Shown: piece by piece, positions 16,192 to 25,957 of the stretch | Layout of the letters: each line of letters opens with the position of its first letter | Position numbering within the stretch: position 1 is the stretch's first letter | NCBI GenBank assembly: GCA_019912965.1 | Contig: JAIOHM010000029.1 | Coordinates: 32,698-96,697 of the forward strand | Source: Anaerolineae bacterium | GTDB lineage: Bacteria > Chloroflexota > Anaerolineae > Aggregatilineales > Phototrophicaceae | Direction of reading: 5' to 3' | DNA: 64,000 nt | The notes under the pieces: model-generated | Database searches by the model: none | Seen by the model: only the letters and a program-made list of their open reading frames with translations | Told to the model about the DNA's origin: nothing | Position numbers and translations under genes: made by a program

Positions 16192-17673
16192 TTAGAATCC
16201 GGTGGTTTCCGGGCGGCGATAGTGAACCAAACGCTGGAGGGCTTTGAGTTCATACGGCCAATCATAGTATTCAAGGCGGTAACGCCAGCCACTTAAGGCG
16301 CGGAGGGCGCTGCGCCACTGGCCTTGCAAGCGCATGTCGGTGACAGTGGGGTAGTAGGCATTGATGACCGATTCAAAATTGCGGACACGGCGGCGCACAT
16401 TGTCTTTAAACCACGGCGTACCGGGGTCGCGGCGCATGGAGAATTTCGCCCATTCAGGGCTGGCCCATTCATCCAGCGATTCCGGGAAGCGGAAGCCGAG
16501 CTTGGTGGCTTCGTCCAGCAAAATGCTGCCTTCCTGCGGAACGGGGGTGTAGATATAGAGGACGAGTTCGGTGGCCGGGTTAATCGTTTTAATTTTGCGA
16601 ATGAAGGCGATGGTGCTTTCGATATCTTCGCGCGGGTCGGGTGGGTTGCCGAGGACGAAGGACAATTCCGGCACGATGCCGTAGTGCTTCATGCGTTCGA
16701 CCAATGCGAGGGTTTGGGCTATGCCGGATTTGCCGCCCTTGTTCATCTGTTTGAGGGTTTCATCCGAGCCGGATTCCGCGCCCATGAACAGCATTTTTGC
16801 GCCGCTGCGTTTCATCTTTTCCCATGTGTCGTCGGTATAGCTCATGAGGGTATCGACGCGGCCTAATGCCCACCAGTTAATGCCTTTGCCTGCAATGCGT
16901 TCGGCAAATTCGGCGGTGCGGTCTTCACGCACGAAGAAATCCATATCGTGAAATTCAAGGCCATTGATTTGCCATTTATCGTGCAGGTGATTGACGATGC
17001 CTGCAACCCGTTCGGCACTTTCCGGCAGCCAACGGCGATTGCTCAGGGCGACAACCGCGCAGAAATTGCAGGCAAATGGACAGCCGAAAGAGGTGTTGTG
17101 ATTCAGGACGCGCGTACCGAGGTAGCTGTTCCCGACATATTTGGATACGTCGATTTTGTCGTAAGGGAACCAGGGCAGGTTATCCATGTGGACATTGGGG
17201 CCGCGCGGGTTGGAAATGATCGTGCCGTTTTCCTTGTAGCTGAGGGCTGGAACATCCGCCAGCGAACCGCCGTTATGGACGGTATCAACCAGACGACGGA
17301 AGGGCGCTTCACCTTGACCGCCGATGGTGTAATCGATGTAGTCGCTGTTCAGAACGCTTTGATAGTGCTGGGTGGGGAAGTAGCCGCCCCACAAAATCTT
17401 GAGGTCGGGCAGCGCGGCTTTGACCTGCCGACAAACCGGAACGGCCTGCCGCAATTGTGGGCCGGGCATACAGGTGACGGCGAGTAGTTTAGCTTTAGTG
17501 GCTTTGGCACGTTCGATGATCTGGGCAGCCGGATCGTCTACCAGATTGCCATCAATAAATTCGATGTCGTAGTCGGCAGCAATGACGGCTGAAACCGCCA
17601 GAATCGATAAGGGAAGACGCTGCTTCCCTTTGCTGGTCGAGACAGGATTATAAAACAGAACCGTGTGGCGCAT
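16192..17673 (-). CDS. B12-binding domain radical SAM protein
   Basis: This 493-residue protein has an N-terminal cobalamin-binding Rossmann domain (about residues 1-140) and a radical SAM barrel. The 4Fe-4S motif CPFACNFC gives Cys198, Cys202 and Cys205 (CxxxCxxC). The GAES segment in FMGAESGSDETL is the usual strand-4 feature of this superfamily, as is a conserved NPPDPREDIESTIAFIRKI loop. Related proteins include BchE-like cyclases, methyltransferases and hopanoid-modifying enzymes such as HpnP/HpnJ, but the specific reaction cannot be assigned. The start at 17673 has GAGG seven bases upstream. It leads a two-gene unit with the metallo-hydrolase. The region before it contains the large inverted repeat at 17722-17801. 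Confidence 0.85.
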   Translation of the reverse strand: MRHTVLFYNPVSTSKGKQRLPLSILAVSAVIAADYDIEFIDGNLVDDPAAQIIERAKATKAKLLAVTCMPGPQLRQAVPVCRQVKAALPDLKILWGGYFPTQHYQSVLNSDYIDYTIGGQGEAPFRRLVDTVHNGGSLADVPALSYKENGTIISNPRGPNVHMDNLPWFPYDKIDVSKYVGNSYLGTRVLNHNTSFGCPFACNFCAVVALSNRRWLPESAERVAGIVNHLHDKWQINGLEFHDMDFFVREDRTAEFAERIAGKGINWWALGRVDTLMSYTDDTWEKMKRSGAKMLFMGAESGSDETLKQMNKGGKSGIAQTLALVERMKHYGIVPELSFVLGNPPDPREDIESTIAFIRKIKTINPATELVLYIYTPVPQEGSILLDEATKLGFRFPESLDEWASPEWAKFSMRRDPGTPWFKDNVRRRVRNFESVINAYYPTVTDMRLQGQWRSALRALSGWRYRLEYYDWPYELKALQRLVHYRRPETTGF

Positions 17674-17721
17674 ACAATAACCTCAACCAATCAGCACAAT
17701 TTCGTTTAACGGGATTTAATC

Positions 17722-17801
17722 AATACACCCAAATTGGAAGTTTTGGATTGCAGGGGCGTAACATGTTACGCCCCTACAGATGATTTCCATTTGGGTGTAT
17801 T
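17722..17801. repeat. 80-base nested inverted repeat containing the dispersed palindrome
   Basis: The outer arms are AATACACCCAAATTGGAA (17722-17739) and TTCCATTTGGGTGTATT (17785-17801), reverse complements apart from one extra T. Between them lies a perfect 24-base palindrome at 17752-17775, each half reading AGGGGCGTAACA up to the central CATG axis. The whole can fold into one long hairpin. It sits 48 bases upstream of the radical SAM gene and 36 bases after the xylose isomerase gene. It may be a small non-autonomous mobile element or a strong RNA structure separating two units. Confidence 0.75.
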
Positions 17802-17837
17802 TTGACAGATTGAGGGATTCAAGGCAAATCGGGGATT

Positions 17838-19001
17838 TTAGCGCACCCCTAACAAGACCTCGACTGTCAGTTGGTCAAGTTGTTCGTAGGGCAAACCACG
17901 TGCGCCTAATGCAGTCCGGTCGAAGGTTTCTGCTTTTAGCTGCGCAACCTTCTCGCGGCTGTAGCCTCCGCTGAGATAGTGATGTGAACCATCGTCGGTG
18001 TTGATTTCCGCCAGCAAGGCTTGAATTTCCGGGTCAGCGTTGAATTGGGCGGCTTTTTCTCTCAAGATCAAGTAAGTCCGCATACAACCGCGCGCGAAGT
18101 TTTTGACGCCTTCGTAGTCTTCGGTGCGGTAGGCGTGGGCGTCGAAATGGCGGCTGCCGGAATAACCGACATCTTCCAAGAATTTCACCAGATAAAAGGC
18201 CTGCTTGAGCATGACCGAGCCGAAGCGGAAGTCCTGATCGTAACGCCCAAAAAGCTGATCGTTCAGGTCGATGTGGAACAGTTTGCCCGCGTCCCATGCC
18301 TGTGCGACCGCATGGGTGAAGTTCAGACCTGCCATGTGTTCGTGAGCGACTTCAGGATTGACGCCGACCATTTCGGGATGGTCTAGGGTGGCGATGAAAC
18401 CGAGCATCGCGCCGACGGTGGGTAAATAAATATCACTGCGGGGTTCGTTGGGTTTGGGTTCAAGGGCGAATTTCAGATCATAGCCTTGATCGACAGCATA
18501 TTCGCAGAAGAAATTCAGGGCTTCGCGGAAGCGTTTGCCGGAGTCCAGCGGGCTTTTGCTGGAATCGGTTTCTGTGCCTTCACGTCCGCCCCAGAAGACA
18601 TACACTTTCGCGCCGAGTTCGACACCGAGGTCGATGGAGTTGAGGGTTTTCTGCATGGCGTAGGCACGGACTTTGGGGTCGTTGCTGGTGAATGCGCCAT
18701 CTTTAAAAGCCGCATCGGTGAACAGATTGGTGGTCGCCATTGGGACGACGAGGCCGGTATCTGACAGTGCCTTTTTGAAATCGGCCACAATGCGGTCACG
18801 TTCAGCGGGAGTGGCATCAATCGGCACAAGGTCATTATCGTGAAAGTTGACGCCCCATGCGCCAACTTCCGCCAGCAGATGGACAATTTCAACGGGTGAA
18901 ATTGGGCCGCGAACCGGGCCACCGAACGGGTCACGCCCGATGTTGCCGACTGTCCACAGACCAAAAGTAAAACGATCTTCAGAGCGAGGCTGATAACTCA
19001 T
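17838..19001 (-). CDS. xylA: Xylose isomerase
   Basis: This 387-residue enzyme interconverts D-xylose and D-xylulose (EC 5.3.1.5) in the cytoplasm. It is the short class of xylose isomerase seen in actinobacteria. His54 and Asp57 in VNFHDNDL form the catalytic pair; [30 protein letters not shown] and DLNDQ carry the metal ligands. The ATG at 19001 ([11 protein letters not shown]) is chosen because GGAG lies five bases upstream; a longer frame from 19028 would run into the GH8 gene. It is the last gene of the xylo-oligosaccharide locus, ten bases after the GH8 stop, so xylose freed by the upstream glycosidases is its likely substrate. No xylulokinase is in this locus; the FGGY kinase at 56696 is in another operon. 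Confidence 0.93.
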   Translation of the reverse strand: MSYQPRSEDRFTFGLWTVGNIGRDPFGGPVRGPISPVEIVHLLAEVGAWGVNFHDNDLVPIDATPAERDRIVADFKKALSDTGLVVPMATTNLFTDAAFKDGAFTSNDPKVRAYAMQKTLNSIDLGVELGAKVYVFWGGREGTETDSSKSPLDSGKRFREALNFFCEYAVDQGYDLKFALEPKPNEPRSDIYLPTVGAMLGFIATLDHPEMVGVNPEVAHEHMAGLNFTHAVAQAWDAGKLFHIDLNDQLFGRYDQDFRFGSVMLKQAFYLVKFLEDVGYSGSRHFDAHAYRTEDYEGVKNFARGCMRTYLILREKAAQFNADPEIQALLAEINTDDGSHHYLSGGYSREKVAQLKAETFDRTALGARGLPYEQLDQLTVEVLLGVR

Positions 19002-19011
19002 TTTATCTCCA

Positions 19012-20238
19012 TTATAAAGTTGGGTCATAAACGCGGAAATTTCCGCTAATTTGAAGCAGCGCCATCATATACAGCAGACCATCATAATAGCGGTAACGAC
19101 CCGAAGGAATGGGAGTCTCCCAAAAAGCCTTCACAAATTCGCTAACGGTGGGGGTGCTGGCGACGAGACTGGCGACAGCGTTGGTGGCAATAAGGCCAGT
19201 AGCGCGGTGCTGTGGATTGGCGGGTGTGCCATCTACTTCGAATCGGCTGGTGTAGGCATTGATGCCCTGCTGGTAGAAGAAATTCAGCCAGCGATCACTT
19301 TGTTCAACCTGCCATTCGTCGGCAGCGAACCACGAATAGTCCAGTGCAATGTTCATGATGCAGCGCCATGCGTCGGCATAAAAGAATTCGCCATAATCCC
19401 CCCAACGCCGGGGTTCACCGGTAAATTCGGCATAGTTAGGCATTAATCCGGTTTCGGGATGGGCAGTCAGTTTCCAGAATTCGCGGCTGATGGCAGCGGC
19501 TTCGCTCCAATATTCCTGGTCTTTCTCTGCCCAACGTGCCCAGAGTTCGTAATATTGCGGTGTGTGATAGGAAGGATCAGTGAATTGGCTAACCTGGCCT
19601 AACGTCGGCACGAAAACAACCATTTTGGTTTCTTCGTCAAATATGTTGGTGGCAATTCCGCCGCCGTTATCGCTCTTGTGCAGCATGGTGTGGAGGATGG
19701 CATTGGCTTCGGCTTCGTAGTTGAAAATGCCTTCGCCATTTCCCCAACGGGCAGCCGCGAAAAACAACGCGGTTGTGAACCAGATTTCGCCATCGGAAGC
19801 GGGGTTGGCATCGATTTTTGTACCGTCTGGTTGGGTATGCCATGCGAAGTAGCCACTGTATGCCCCTTCGGACTGGTACATGTAGGTTTTCGTCCACTTC
19901 CACATGCGGTCAAACTCGGCTTGTTTGTCGAGCTGGACGGCGATCATTAGGCCATAAGACATGCCTTCGCTGCGAACATCGTTGTTGTTCACATCCAGCA
20001 CATAGGCCATGTCGTCGCCTACGGGGTAATACACCCGCTGGGTATTATCATCACCGTAGAAAAGCTGATTCCACGTTTCGTCAATGCGGGCTTGAATTTC
20101 GGCTTCTGTCCAGCCTTGTTCCAGCAGGACATTGCGATAGTTCCCGGTGAAAAATGCGCCTTGTGATTCAGATTGGGCAGCAGCCGGAGCAACCATAGCC
20201 AGTAAACCGATCAGTAAAATTACAATTCGTTTGAACAT
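19012..20238 (-). CDS. Secreted GH8 glycosidase, Rex-like
   Basis: This 408-residue glycoside hydrolase of family 8 is exported: residues 1-21 form a signal peptide ending [14 protein letters not shown] carries the general acid Glu91, and the segment [23 protein letters not shown] (Asp149) is typical of reducing-end xylose-releasing exo-oligoxylanases (EC 3.2.1.156). Those enzymes trim xylose from the reducing end of xylo-oligosaccharides. GH8 endoglucanases and chitosanases are the alternatives, but the neighbours (GH3, xylose isomerase, sugar importer) favour xylan. The characterised Rex enzymes I know of are intracellular, so the signal peptide is noteworthy. Its ATG directly follows the TAA stop of the GH3 gene with no spacer. 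Confidence 0.85.
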   Translation of the reverse strand: MFKRIVILLIGLLAMVAPAAAQSESQGAFFTGNYRNVLLEQGWTEAEIQARIDETWNQLFYGDDNTQRVYYPVGDDMAYVLDVNNNDVRSEGMSYGLMIAVQLDKQAEFDRMWKWTKTYMYQSEGAYSGYFAWHTQPDGTKIDANPASDGEIWFTTALFFAAARWGNGEGIFNYEAEANAILHTMLHKSDNGGGIATNIFDEETKMVVFVPTLGQVSQFTDPSYHTPQYYELWARWAEKDQEYWSEAAAISREFWKLTAHPETGLMPNYAEFTGEPRRWGDYGEFFYADAWRCIMNIALDYSWFAADEWQVEQSDRWLNFFYQQGINAYTSRFEVDGTPANPQHRATGLIATNAVASLVASTPTVSEFVKAFWETPIPSGRYRYYDGLLYMMALLQISGNFRVYDPTL

Positions 20239-22590
20239 TTAACTCACCTCAACGGGCGTTATGAAAACGCGCTGGACGGGCGTGGTCGTTCCGGTGATTT
20301 CAAATGTGCCTTGCAGGTGAATATCGGCGGACGAACTGCCGAGCATGACTTCGACTGTGCCGGGTTCGACGACCAGCCGATTATCATGTGCGAGAAAGGC
20401 CTGATGATTGACGGGCAGATAGAATGTAACCGTGCGGGTTTCCCCCGGCTGCAAGTGAAGGCGTTTAAAACCTTTCAATTCCATCAGTGGGCGGGTGATG
20501 TAGGGGACGCGCTGATGGGTATATAACTGCACCACTTCGTCGCCCGCACGTTGACCTCTGTTGGTTATGTCGAGTTGAACAGCGACTGATTCGCCAGCCT
20601 GTACCTGTGCTTGGCTGAAACGGAGATTGCTGAACTGAAATTGGGTATAGCTCAGACCATAGCCAAAAGGATACTGTGGTTTGACGCTGGTTTCGACATA
20701 ATCGGTTTTCCAATAGGAACGCCCGCCGGAAGGTCGATGGCTGTAAAAAACCGGGATTTGACCGACGGTACGTGGAAAACTCATCGGCAGTTTGCCGCCG
20801 GGGTTGACATCCCCGAACAGGACATCGGCAATGGCGTTTGCACCTTCTTCCGACGGGAACCAGCATTCGAGAATGGCTGGAACCGAGTCGGCCATCCAGT
20901 TGAGGGTAACGGGTCTGCCGTTGACCAGCACCAACACAATGGGTGTGCCTGTTTCGTAAATGGCTTTTACAAGCTCCTGTTGAACACCGGGCAGATCAAG
21001 AACAGCGCGGTCGCGGGCTTCGCCGCTGGTGCAGTTATCGGTTAGCCCGGCTTTATCGCCCACGACGACGATGGCAACCTGTGCGCGTTTAGCGGTTTCG
21101 ACCGCTTCGGCAAAGCCTTCAGTTGAAGTATCCAACACATCGCAGCCGTGCGCGTAACGAACGACCGTATCCGGACTGACAGCATTTTTGACCGCTTGCA
21201 GAACGCTGATGGCATGGATGAAATCTTCGCTTGAGCCATTAGCAGCATCTGGAACAGGCATGTTGAATACATTGTTCTGATGCTTCATTTCGGCCAGCGT
21301 TTCCATGTGCGCGGGATAGGCATAATCCCCGAACAGATTGCGGATGCTATCGGCATTCGGGCCGATGACAGCAATCGAGCGCAGGTTTTTATCCAATGGC
21401 AGCAGGTTATTCTCGTTTTTCAGCAACACAATCGACTGCTGGGCAATCTGACGGGCGACCTGCCGCTGCGCGGGTGTATCGAAGCTCACTTTTCCGGCAT
21501 CAACATAGGGATTTTCAAACAATCCCAACGTAAATTTTTGGGTCAAGAGGCGCTTTAATGCCTGGTCGATCAGGTCGATTGAAATCTTGCCCGCCTCAAC
21601 TGCTTCCAGCAGCGGCGCACCGAAGGAATCCGTGAAGGGCAGTTCAACATCCATGCCCGCTTCGAGGGTGATTCGGGCAGCATCGGCTTTGTCGGCGGCG
21701 ATGTGGTGATAGGTGAACAGTTGGGTGATGGCGAAATAGTCGGAAACAACTGTGCCATCAAACCCCCACTCGCCACGTAAAATATCGGTCAGCAGTTCTT
21801 TGGATGCGCCACAGGGGATGCCATCTATTTCATGATAGCCGTTCATCATGGAGGCTAATCCAGCTTCGCGGACGGCAGCTTCAAAGGGGTAGAGGTAAAC
21901 TTCGTGCAGTTCGCGGGGCATCAAGTGGGGCGGTGCCCAATTCATGCCCCCCTCGGACATGCCATAGCCGACGAAGTGTTTACCAGTGGCGATGACGCCT
22001 TCGTTCAAATCCTTGCCTTGCAGACCACGCACGTAGGCGATGCCCATCTGGGCGACCAAGAAGGGGTCTTCGCCATAGGTTTCTTCGGTGCGTCCCCAAC
22101 GTGGATCACGGGTTATATCCAGCACGGGGGCTAAAGCATGGTGCCCGCCAACAGAACGCATCTGGATGCGGATGATGTCCGCTAATATCTCGTTCCATTC
22201 GGGTACCCACGTGCTGGCGACACCGATGGCCTGTGGAAAGACGGTTGCACCGCGTGCCATATAACCACTGCAACATTCCTCATGAACGACAGCGGGGATG
22301 CCAAGACGGGTATTTTCGACTAAAAATTTCTGGATGGTGTTGGCGAGTTCGGCGCTTTCGTGGGGCTTGACATGACTAGCGCCACCCATGCGGGTGATAT
22401 GCCCGATGCCATTGGCCAGTATTTGTTTGCTTTTCTCCAACGAGAAGGTCAGTCCGTCCAGCACTTCATATACCCAATGGCTTCCCAATTGGGCAATCTT
22501 TTCTTGCAGAGTCATCTCGGCTATCAATGCATTGACCCGTTCCTCGATGGGCACGGTCGCATCCATATACGGTCGCGTTGTTGTCGTCAT
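20239..22590 (-). CDS. GH3 beta-glycosidase (beta-xylosidase/glucosidase)
   Basis: This 783-residue family 3 glycoside hydrolase has the standard order: TIM barrel (about residues 1-330), alpha/beta sandwich (about 390-600) and a C-terminal fibronectin III-like domain. The nucleophile is Asp284 in GFDGTVVSDYFAI, and substrate-binding motifs KHFVGYG and LDITRDPRWGRTEETYGEDP are intact. There is no signal peptide, so it should work in the cytoplasm on imported oligosaccharides. GGAAAG lies seven bases before the ATG. In this locus beta-xylosidase activity is the best guess; beta-glucosidase is possible. It follows the permease genes after 41 bases and is coupled to the GH8 gene. Confidence 0.9.
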   Translation of the reverse strand: MTTTTRPYMDATVPIEERVNALIAEMTLQEKIAQLGSHWVYEVLDGLTFSLEKSKQILANGIGHITRMGGASHVKPHESAELANTIQKFLVENTRLGIPAVVHEECCSGYMARGATVFPQAIGVASTWVPEWNEILADIIRIQMRSVGGHHALAPVLDITRDPRWGRTEETYGEDPFLVAQMGIAYVRGLQGKDLNEGVIATGKHFVGYGMSEGGMNWAPPHLMPRELHEVYLYPFEAAVREAGLASMMNGYHEIDGIPCGASKELLTDILRGEWGFDGTVVSDYFAITQLFTYHHIAADKADAARITLEAGMDVELPFTDSFGAPLLEAVEAGKISIDLIDQALKRLLTQKFTLGLFENPYVDAGKVSFDTPAQRQVARQIAQQSIVLLKNENNLLPLDKNLRSIAVIGPNADSIRNLFGDYAYPAHMETLAEMKHQNNVFNMPVPDAANGSSEDFIHAISVLQAVKNAVSPDTVVRYAHGCDVLDTSTEGFAEAVETAKRAQVAIVVVGDKAGLTDNCTSGEARDRAVLDLPGVQQELVKAIYETGTPIVLVLVNGRPVTLNWMADSVPAILECWFPSEEGANAIADVLFGDVNPGGKLPMSFPRTVGQIPVFYSHRPSGGRSYWKTDYVETSVKPQYPFGYGLSYTQFQFSNLRFSQAQVQAGESVAVQLDITNRGQRAGDEVVQLYTHQRVPYITRPLMELKGFKRLHLQPGETRTVTFYLPVNHQAFLAHDNRLVVEPGTVEVMLGSSSADIHLQGTFEITGTTTPVQRVFITPVEVS

Positions 22591-22631
22591 AAGAGACTTT
22601 CCATCTGTTTTTGAGAAAACTGATAAACGTA

Positions 22632-23477
22632 TTAACCTTTGAGTTCGCCACCGGTCAAACCGGTCACAATATATTTTTCAGCCAGCATGTAGAACAGTAC
22701 CGCCGGGATGATGAGCAGTGTGACATAAGCCATGACCCGCGACCAATCGGTACCGAACTGACCCTGAAATTGGCTGATGCCCAGCGGTAAAGGCCACAGC
22801 GTTTGATCGTTCAAGACCAGCAGCGGCAGGAAATATTCGTTCCAACTGGCGATGACTTGCAGTACAGCAACCGCTGTTAATGCAGGGCGGGCGAGTGGCA
22901 GCAAAATGTGAATAAAGAAATCGAAGGTGGTGCAACCATCAATGTAGGCGGCATCTTCCAGTTCGCGCGGGACGCTGATGAAAAAGCCGCGCAAAATCAC
23001 GACGCTGCCGGGGAGGCCAAAAGCAACCAATGGCAAGATCACCCCAAAGAGATTGTTTATCAATCCAAGCTGGCGTACCTGAATGAAAATCGGCAGAATG
23101 GCGATGACTATCGGGAACAGAAGCCCTATCGACAGGATATTGAAAAGCAGACCCCGTCCCCGAAAGTTGACCCGGCTGAAAATAAAAGCCAGCATACTGG
23201 CAAGCGAGACGTTTAGTATCGTCACCCCGGACGTAATCAACAGGCTATTTCGCAAGGATATCCAGAAGGCCGGAGACTCCAGGATGCCCTGATAATTTTG
23301 CCATTGGATTCCGTTGATCGGCAGGCCAAATGGGGTGGTTTGAAATTCGCCCGTCGTCCGTATGCTGCCGAGAACCGTGGTTACAATCGGCCCGATAACG
23401 ATCAGGCAAACGACGATCAGAATGGCGTATTTCAGTCCGCCGAAAACAGAAAATTGTTGTTGTTTCTGGTTTATCAT
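22632..23477 (-). CDS. Carbohydrate ABC transporter permease (MalG type)
   Basis: This 281-residue inner-membrane permease belongs to the MalG branch of the CUT1 sugar ABC importers. Six hydrophobic segments are visible, and the EAA loop that contacts the ATPase is at EDAAYIDGCTTFDFFIHILLP. It follows the MalF-type permease by 12 bases. With the binding protein at 24561 it forms the importer of the xylo-oligosaccharide locus. No ATPase gene is present; CUT1 systems commonly share one ATPase (MsmK/UgpC-like) encoded elsewhere. Confidence 0.9.
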   Translation of the reverse strand: MINQKQQQFSVFGGLKYAILIVVCLIVIGPIVTTVLGSIRTTGEFQTTPFGLPINGIQWQNYQGILESPAFWISLRNSLLITSGVTILNVSLASMLAFIFSRVNFRGRGLLFNILSIGLLFPIVIAILPIFIQVRQLGLINNLFGVILPLVAFGLPGSVVILRGFFISVPRELEDAAYIDGCTTFDFFIHILLPLARPALTAVAVLQVIASWNEYFLPLLVLNDQTLWPLPLGISQFQGQFGTDWSRVMAYVTLLIIPAVLFYMLAEKYIVTGLTGGELKG

Positions 23478-23489
23478 CAGGTTCGCCTT

Positions 23490-24446
23490 TCAGCTTTGAT
23501 CCAGAGCATAGTCGTGCCGGAGAATGATGCGCTGATACCCTAGTGAGAAAACCAGCGTGATGGCAAACAGCACCACCGCTACCGCGCTGCCATAGCCCAA
23601 TGAAAAACGCTGAATGCCAAACTTATACAGGTAGGTGGCAATCAGTTCGCTGCCATTGACTGGCCCGCCTTCGGTCATAATCCAGACGATGGCGAACTGC
23701 TGGAATGAACCCAGAACGGATAGAAAAACACTGAGCCTTATTGTGCTTCCCATCATAGGAAGCGTGACATATCGCAGCACCTTCGCTTCGGTCGCACCAT
23801 CAACGCGGGCAGCGTCTTCCAGATCAGCAGGAATAGCTTGTAAACCTGCCATGTATAAGATCATATGGAAGCCGAAGTATTTCCACGTGATGACCGCGAA
23901 AATACCAATCAGTACGGTATCGCGACTGGCGAGTAACCCCATCCGTTCGTACCCCGGAATAAATGTCCCCAGAACCATGTTCAGGAGTCCCTCGTCGGGA
24001 TGCAAAACGTAGCGCCACATGATGGCGGTGATGATTTCAGAAAAGACATAGGGCAGGAAGAGAATGATTCGAAACAGCCTTTTTCCATGTGTTTTTCCGC
24101 GTCCCACCATGAGGGCTAAACCTAGCGCCAATGGAAGCTGGATGAGCACTGACAGCAGCATGAGGACGAAACTGTGTAAGAGTGCTGACTGAAATATGGA
24201 ATGATTTAACAGACGGGTGTAGTTGCCAAGTTCTTTGTAGTCGGTCAGCGGGCCGAGTCCATTCCAGTCAAACAGACTGAAGTAGAAGGACTGTGGAATC
24301 GGGATCAGCACAAAGAGGCCAAAAACGATCATCCCCGGCAGCAGGAACAACAAAATCAGCAGGGCTTTGTTCCATTGGCGGCGCTGTTTATCTCTGGCGG
24401 TTTGTTCGTAAGACGAAGGCAAAACTCGAAATTTTATGGCAGACAT
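23490..24446 (-). CDS. Carbohydrate ABC transporter permease (MalF type)
   Basis: This 318-residue permease of the MalF/UgpA type is the partner of the MalG-type protein downstream. An N-terminal cytoplasmic stretch (about residues 1-25) precedes six membrane segments, and the EAA loop is at EDAARVDGATEAKVLRYVTLP. The ATG at 24446 (MSAIKFRV) is preferred to an upstream one at 24494, because AAAGAGAT sits at suitable distance and the extra 16 residues look like leader sequence. It imports oligosaccharides together with the binding protein encoded 114 bases upstream. Confidence 0.88.
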   Translation of the reverse strand: MSAIKFRVLPSSYEQTARDKQRRQWNKALLILLFLLPGMIVFGLFVLIPIPQSFYFSLFDWNGLGPLTDYKELGNYTRLLNHSIFQSALLHSFVLMLLSVLIQLPLALGLALMVGRGKTHGKRLFRIILFLPYVFSEIITAIMWRYVLHPDEGLLNMVLGTFIPGYERMGLLASRDTVLIGIFAVITWKYFGFHMILYMAGLQAIPADLEDAARVDGATEAKVLRYVTLPMMGSTIRLSVFLSVLGSFQQFAIVWIMTEGGPVNGSELIATYLYKFGIQRFSLGYGSAVAVVLFAITLVFSLGYQRIILRHDYALDQS

Positions 24447-24560
24447 GAAAGTATCTCTTTGGTAACTTAATCGGGAATACTTTTTACACTGCAAATGGAA
24501 GATGTAGAGATTATATGAGGAGCAGATTGATCTCTACATCTTCCACAGCACTGCTATGAA

Positions 24561-25832
24561 TTATTCGAGTTCAAACGAGGCGGATTCCTCGACTGCCTGT
24601 GCTGCTTCTTCAGCAGTTGCGACACCTGCAAACAGGGTTTCTACCGCATCATTGACTGCCGCACCGACTGCCGGGGGCAGGAATTGATCGTAGTACAGTT
24701 GGAAGTAGGGCGCGTTGTTACGGGCTTCCACGATGGCGCTGGTGATGGGATTATCTTCATACACATCTTCGACGCCATTCACTACCGGTGTGAGGAAGAA
24801 TGATCCTGCACGCTGGCTTTCAGCACTGGTCAGGAAGCGGAGGAAATCAACGGTTTCATCCGGTGCATTGGCACCGACCGCGAAGCCATCGCCGCCGCCC
24901 ATGACATCATCCGAGTTGCCTGCGCCACCATCGACCATCGGGAATGGGAACCAACCGAGGTCGTCACCAATACCTTCGCCGCTTTCACTGTTGCCTGCCT
25001 GAACTGCAGGCGACCACTGGCCCATCAGTTCCATCGCGGCCTCGCCATTGCCCATGACTGTTTCCTGGTCACCATAGCCCAGACCGAGGAAGCCTTCGGG
25101 GAAGGGTTCAAGCGCGATCAACTGCTGGAGATATTCGCCTGCCTGAACGAACGGTTCGTCGGCAAATGAACCTTCGCGGTTATAAGCCTTGAGGAAGGCA
25201 TCCTGACCACCCGCACGGATTGCCAGATAGACCCACCAGAAATGTCCGGGCCATTTTTCCAGTTCGCCCAGTGCCACCGGGGTGATTCCGGCATCTTTCA
25301 GGGTCTGAACAGCGGCAAGGAATTCGTCCCAAGTCGCTGGTGGATTTTCCGGGTCTAGCCCAGCCTGTGTGAACAGCGCTTTATTGTAGAACATGCCAAC
25401 CGCGCCCCATGTGTACGGAGCACCGTAGTATTCGCCGTTCTGGCCGTAGAGTTCCAAGGCTGCCTTGGCTGCAAATGAGTCCTTCCATTCGCCTTCCAGT
25501 TCAGCGGAGATGTCGCGCACGAGGCCTGCATCGGCAAATTCCCACAGAACGCCGCCGCCCCAGCTCTGGAACAAGTCCGGCGGATCGTTACCCTGCATGA
25601 CGGTGGTCAAACGGGGTTTGTAGTCGGCATTTGCCAGAATGGTGATTTCGATGGTGACATGAGGATTGGCTGCTGTGTAGGCATCCGCGAGTTCCTGCCA
25701 GTAAGCGGCTTCGTTTTCAATGGTGCTGATATGCCACCATTGAATGGTCACCGGGTCTTGGGCGAGGGCAGGGGCACTAAATGCCAACATGAGGATGAGT
25801 AATACGAAAATTAATACTGATCTTTTATACAT
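24561..25832 (-). CDS. Extracellular sugar-binding protein (CUT1 family)
   Basis: This 423-residue solute-binding protein of the family 1 type captures sugars outside the membrane for the two permeases downstream. Residues 1-24 are a signal peptide (cleavage after ALAQ). The mature start DPVTIQWWHIS and the segment GNDPPDLFQSWGGG are typical of this family, and GEAAMELMGQWSP is the usual second-lobe motif. There is no lipobox cysteine, unlike many binding proteins of monoderm bacteria. It is the first structural gene after the LacI regulator; its leader at 25833-25957 contains AAGGGAGA as ribosome binding site. A xylo-oligosaccharide ligand is inferred from the neighbours. Confidence 0.9.
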   Translation of the reverse strand: MYKRSVLIFVLLILMLAFSAPALAQDPVTIQWWHISTIENEAAYWQELADAYTAANPHVTIEITILANADYKPRLTTVMQGNDPPDLFQSWGGGVLWEFADAGLVRDISAELEGEWKDSFAAKAALELYGQNGEYYGAPYTWGAVGMFYNKALFTQAGLDPENPPATWDEFLAAVQTLKDAGITPVALGELEKWPGHFWWVYLAIRAGGQDAFLKAYNREGSFADEPFVQAGEYLQQLIALEPFPEGFLGLGYGDQETVMGNGEAAMELMGQWSPAVQAGNSESGEGIGDDLGWFPFPMVDGGAGNSDDVMGGGDGFAVGANAPDETVDFLRFLTSAESQRAGSFFLTPVVNGVEDVYEDNPITSAIVEARNNAPYFQLYYDQFLPPAVGAAVNDAVETLFAGVATAEEAAQAVEESASFELE

Positions 25833-25957
25833 CGGACTTATATCTCCCTTGAATGTATCTTTGCGAACCGAGACGTGTGTCCTATACGTGCTTTTGATGG
25901 TTTTGGTTGTTTTGCTCTCCCTTCAATAATCGAAATATGGTTATAGAATGACGGCGG

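Noticed and set aside
19002..19028. Nine-residue N-terminal extension of xylose isomerase
   Set aside because: It overlaps the GH8 end, and the GGAG site is placed for the ATG at 19001.
16192..19028. Radical SAM and metallo-hydrolase genes as part of the xylose operon
   Set aside because: A large hairpin and 164 bases separate them from xylA, and their functions have no evident link to pentose use.
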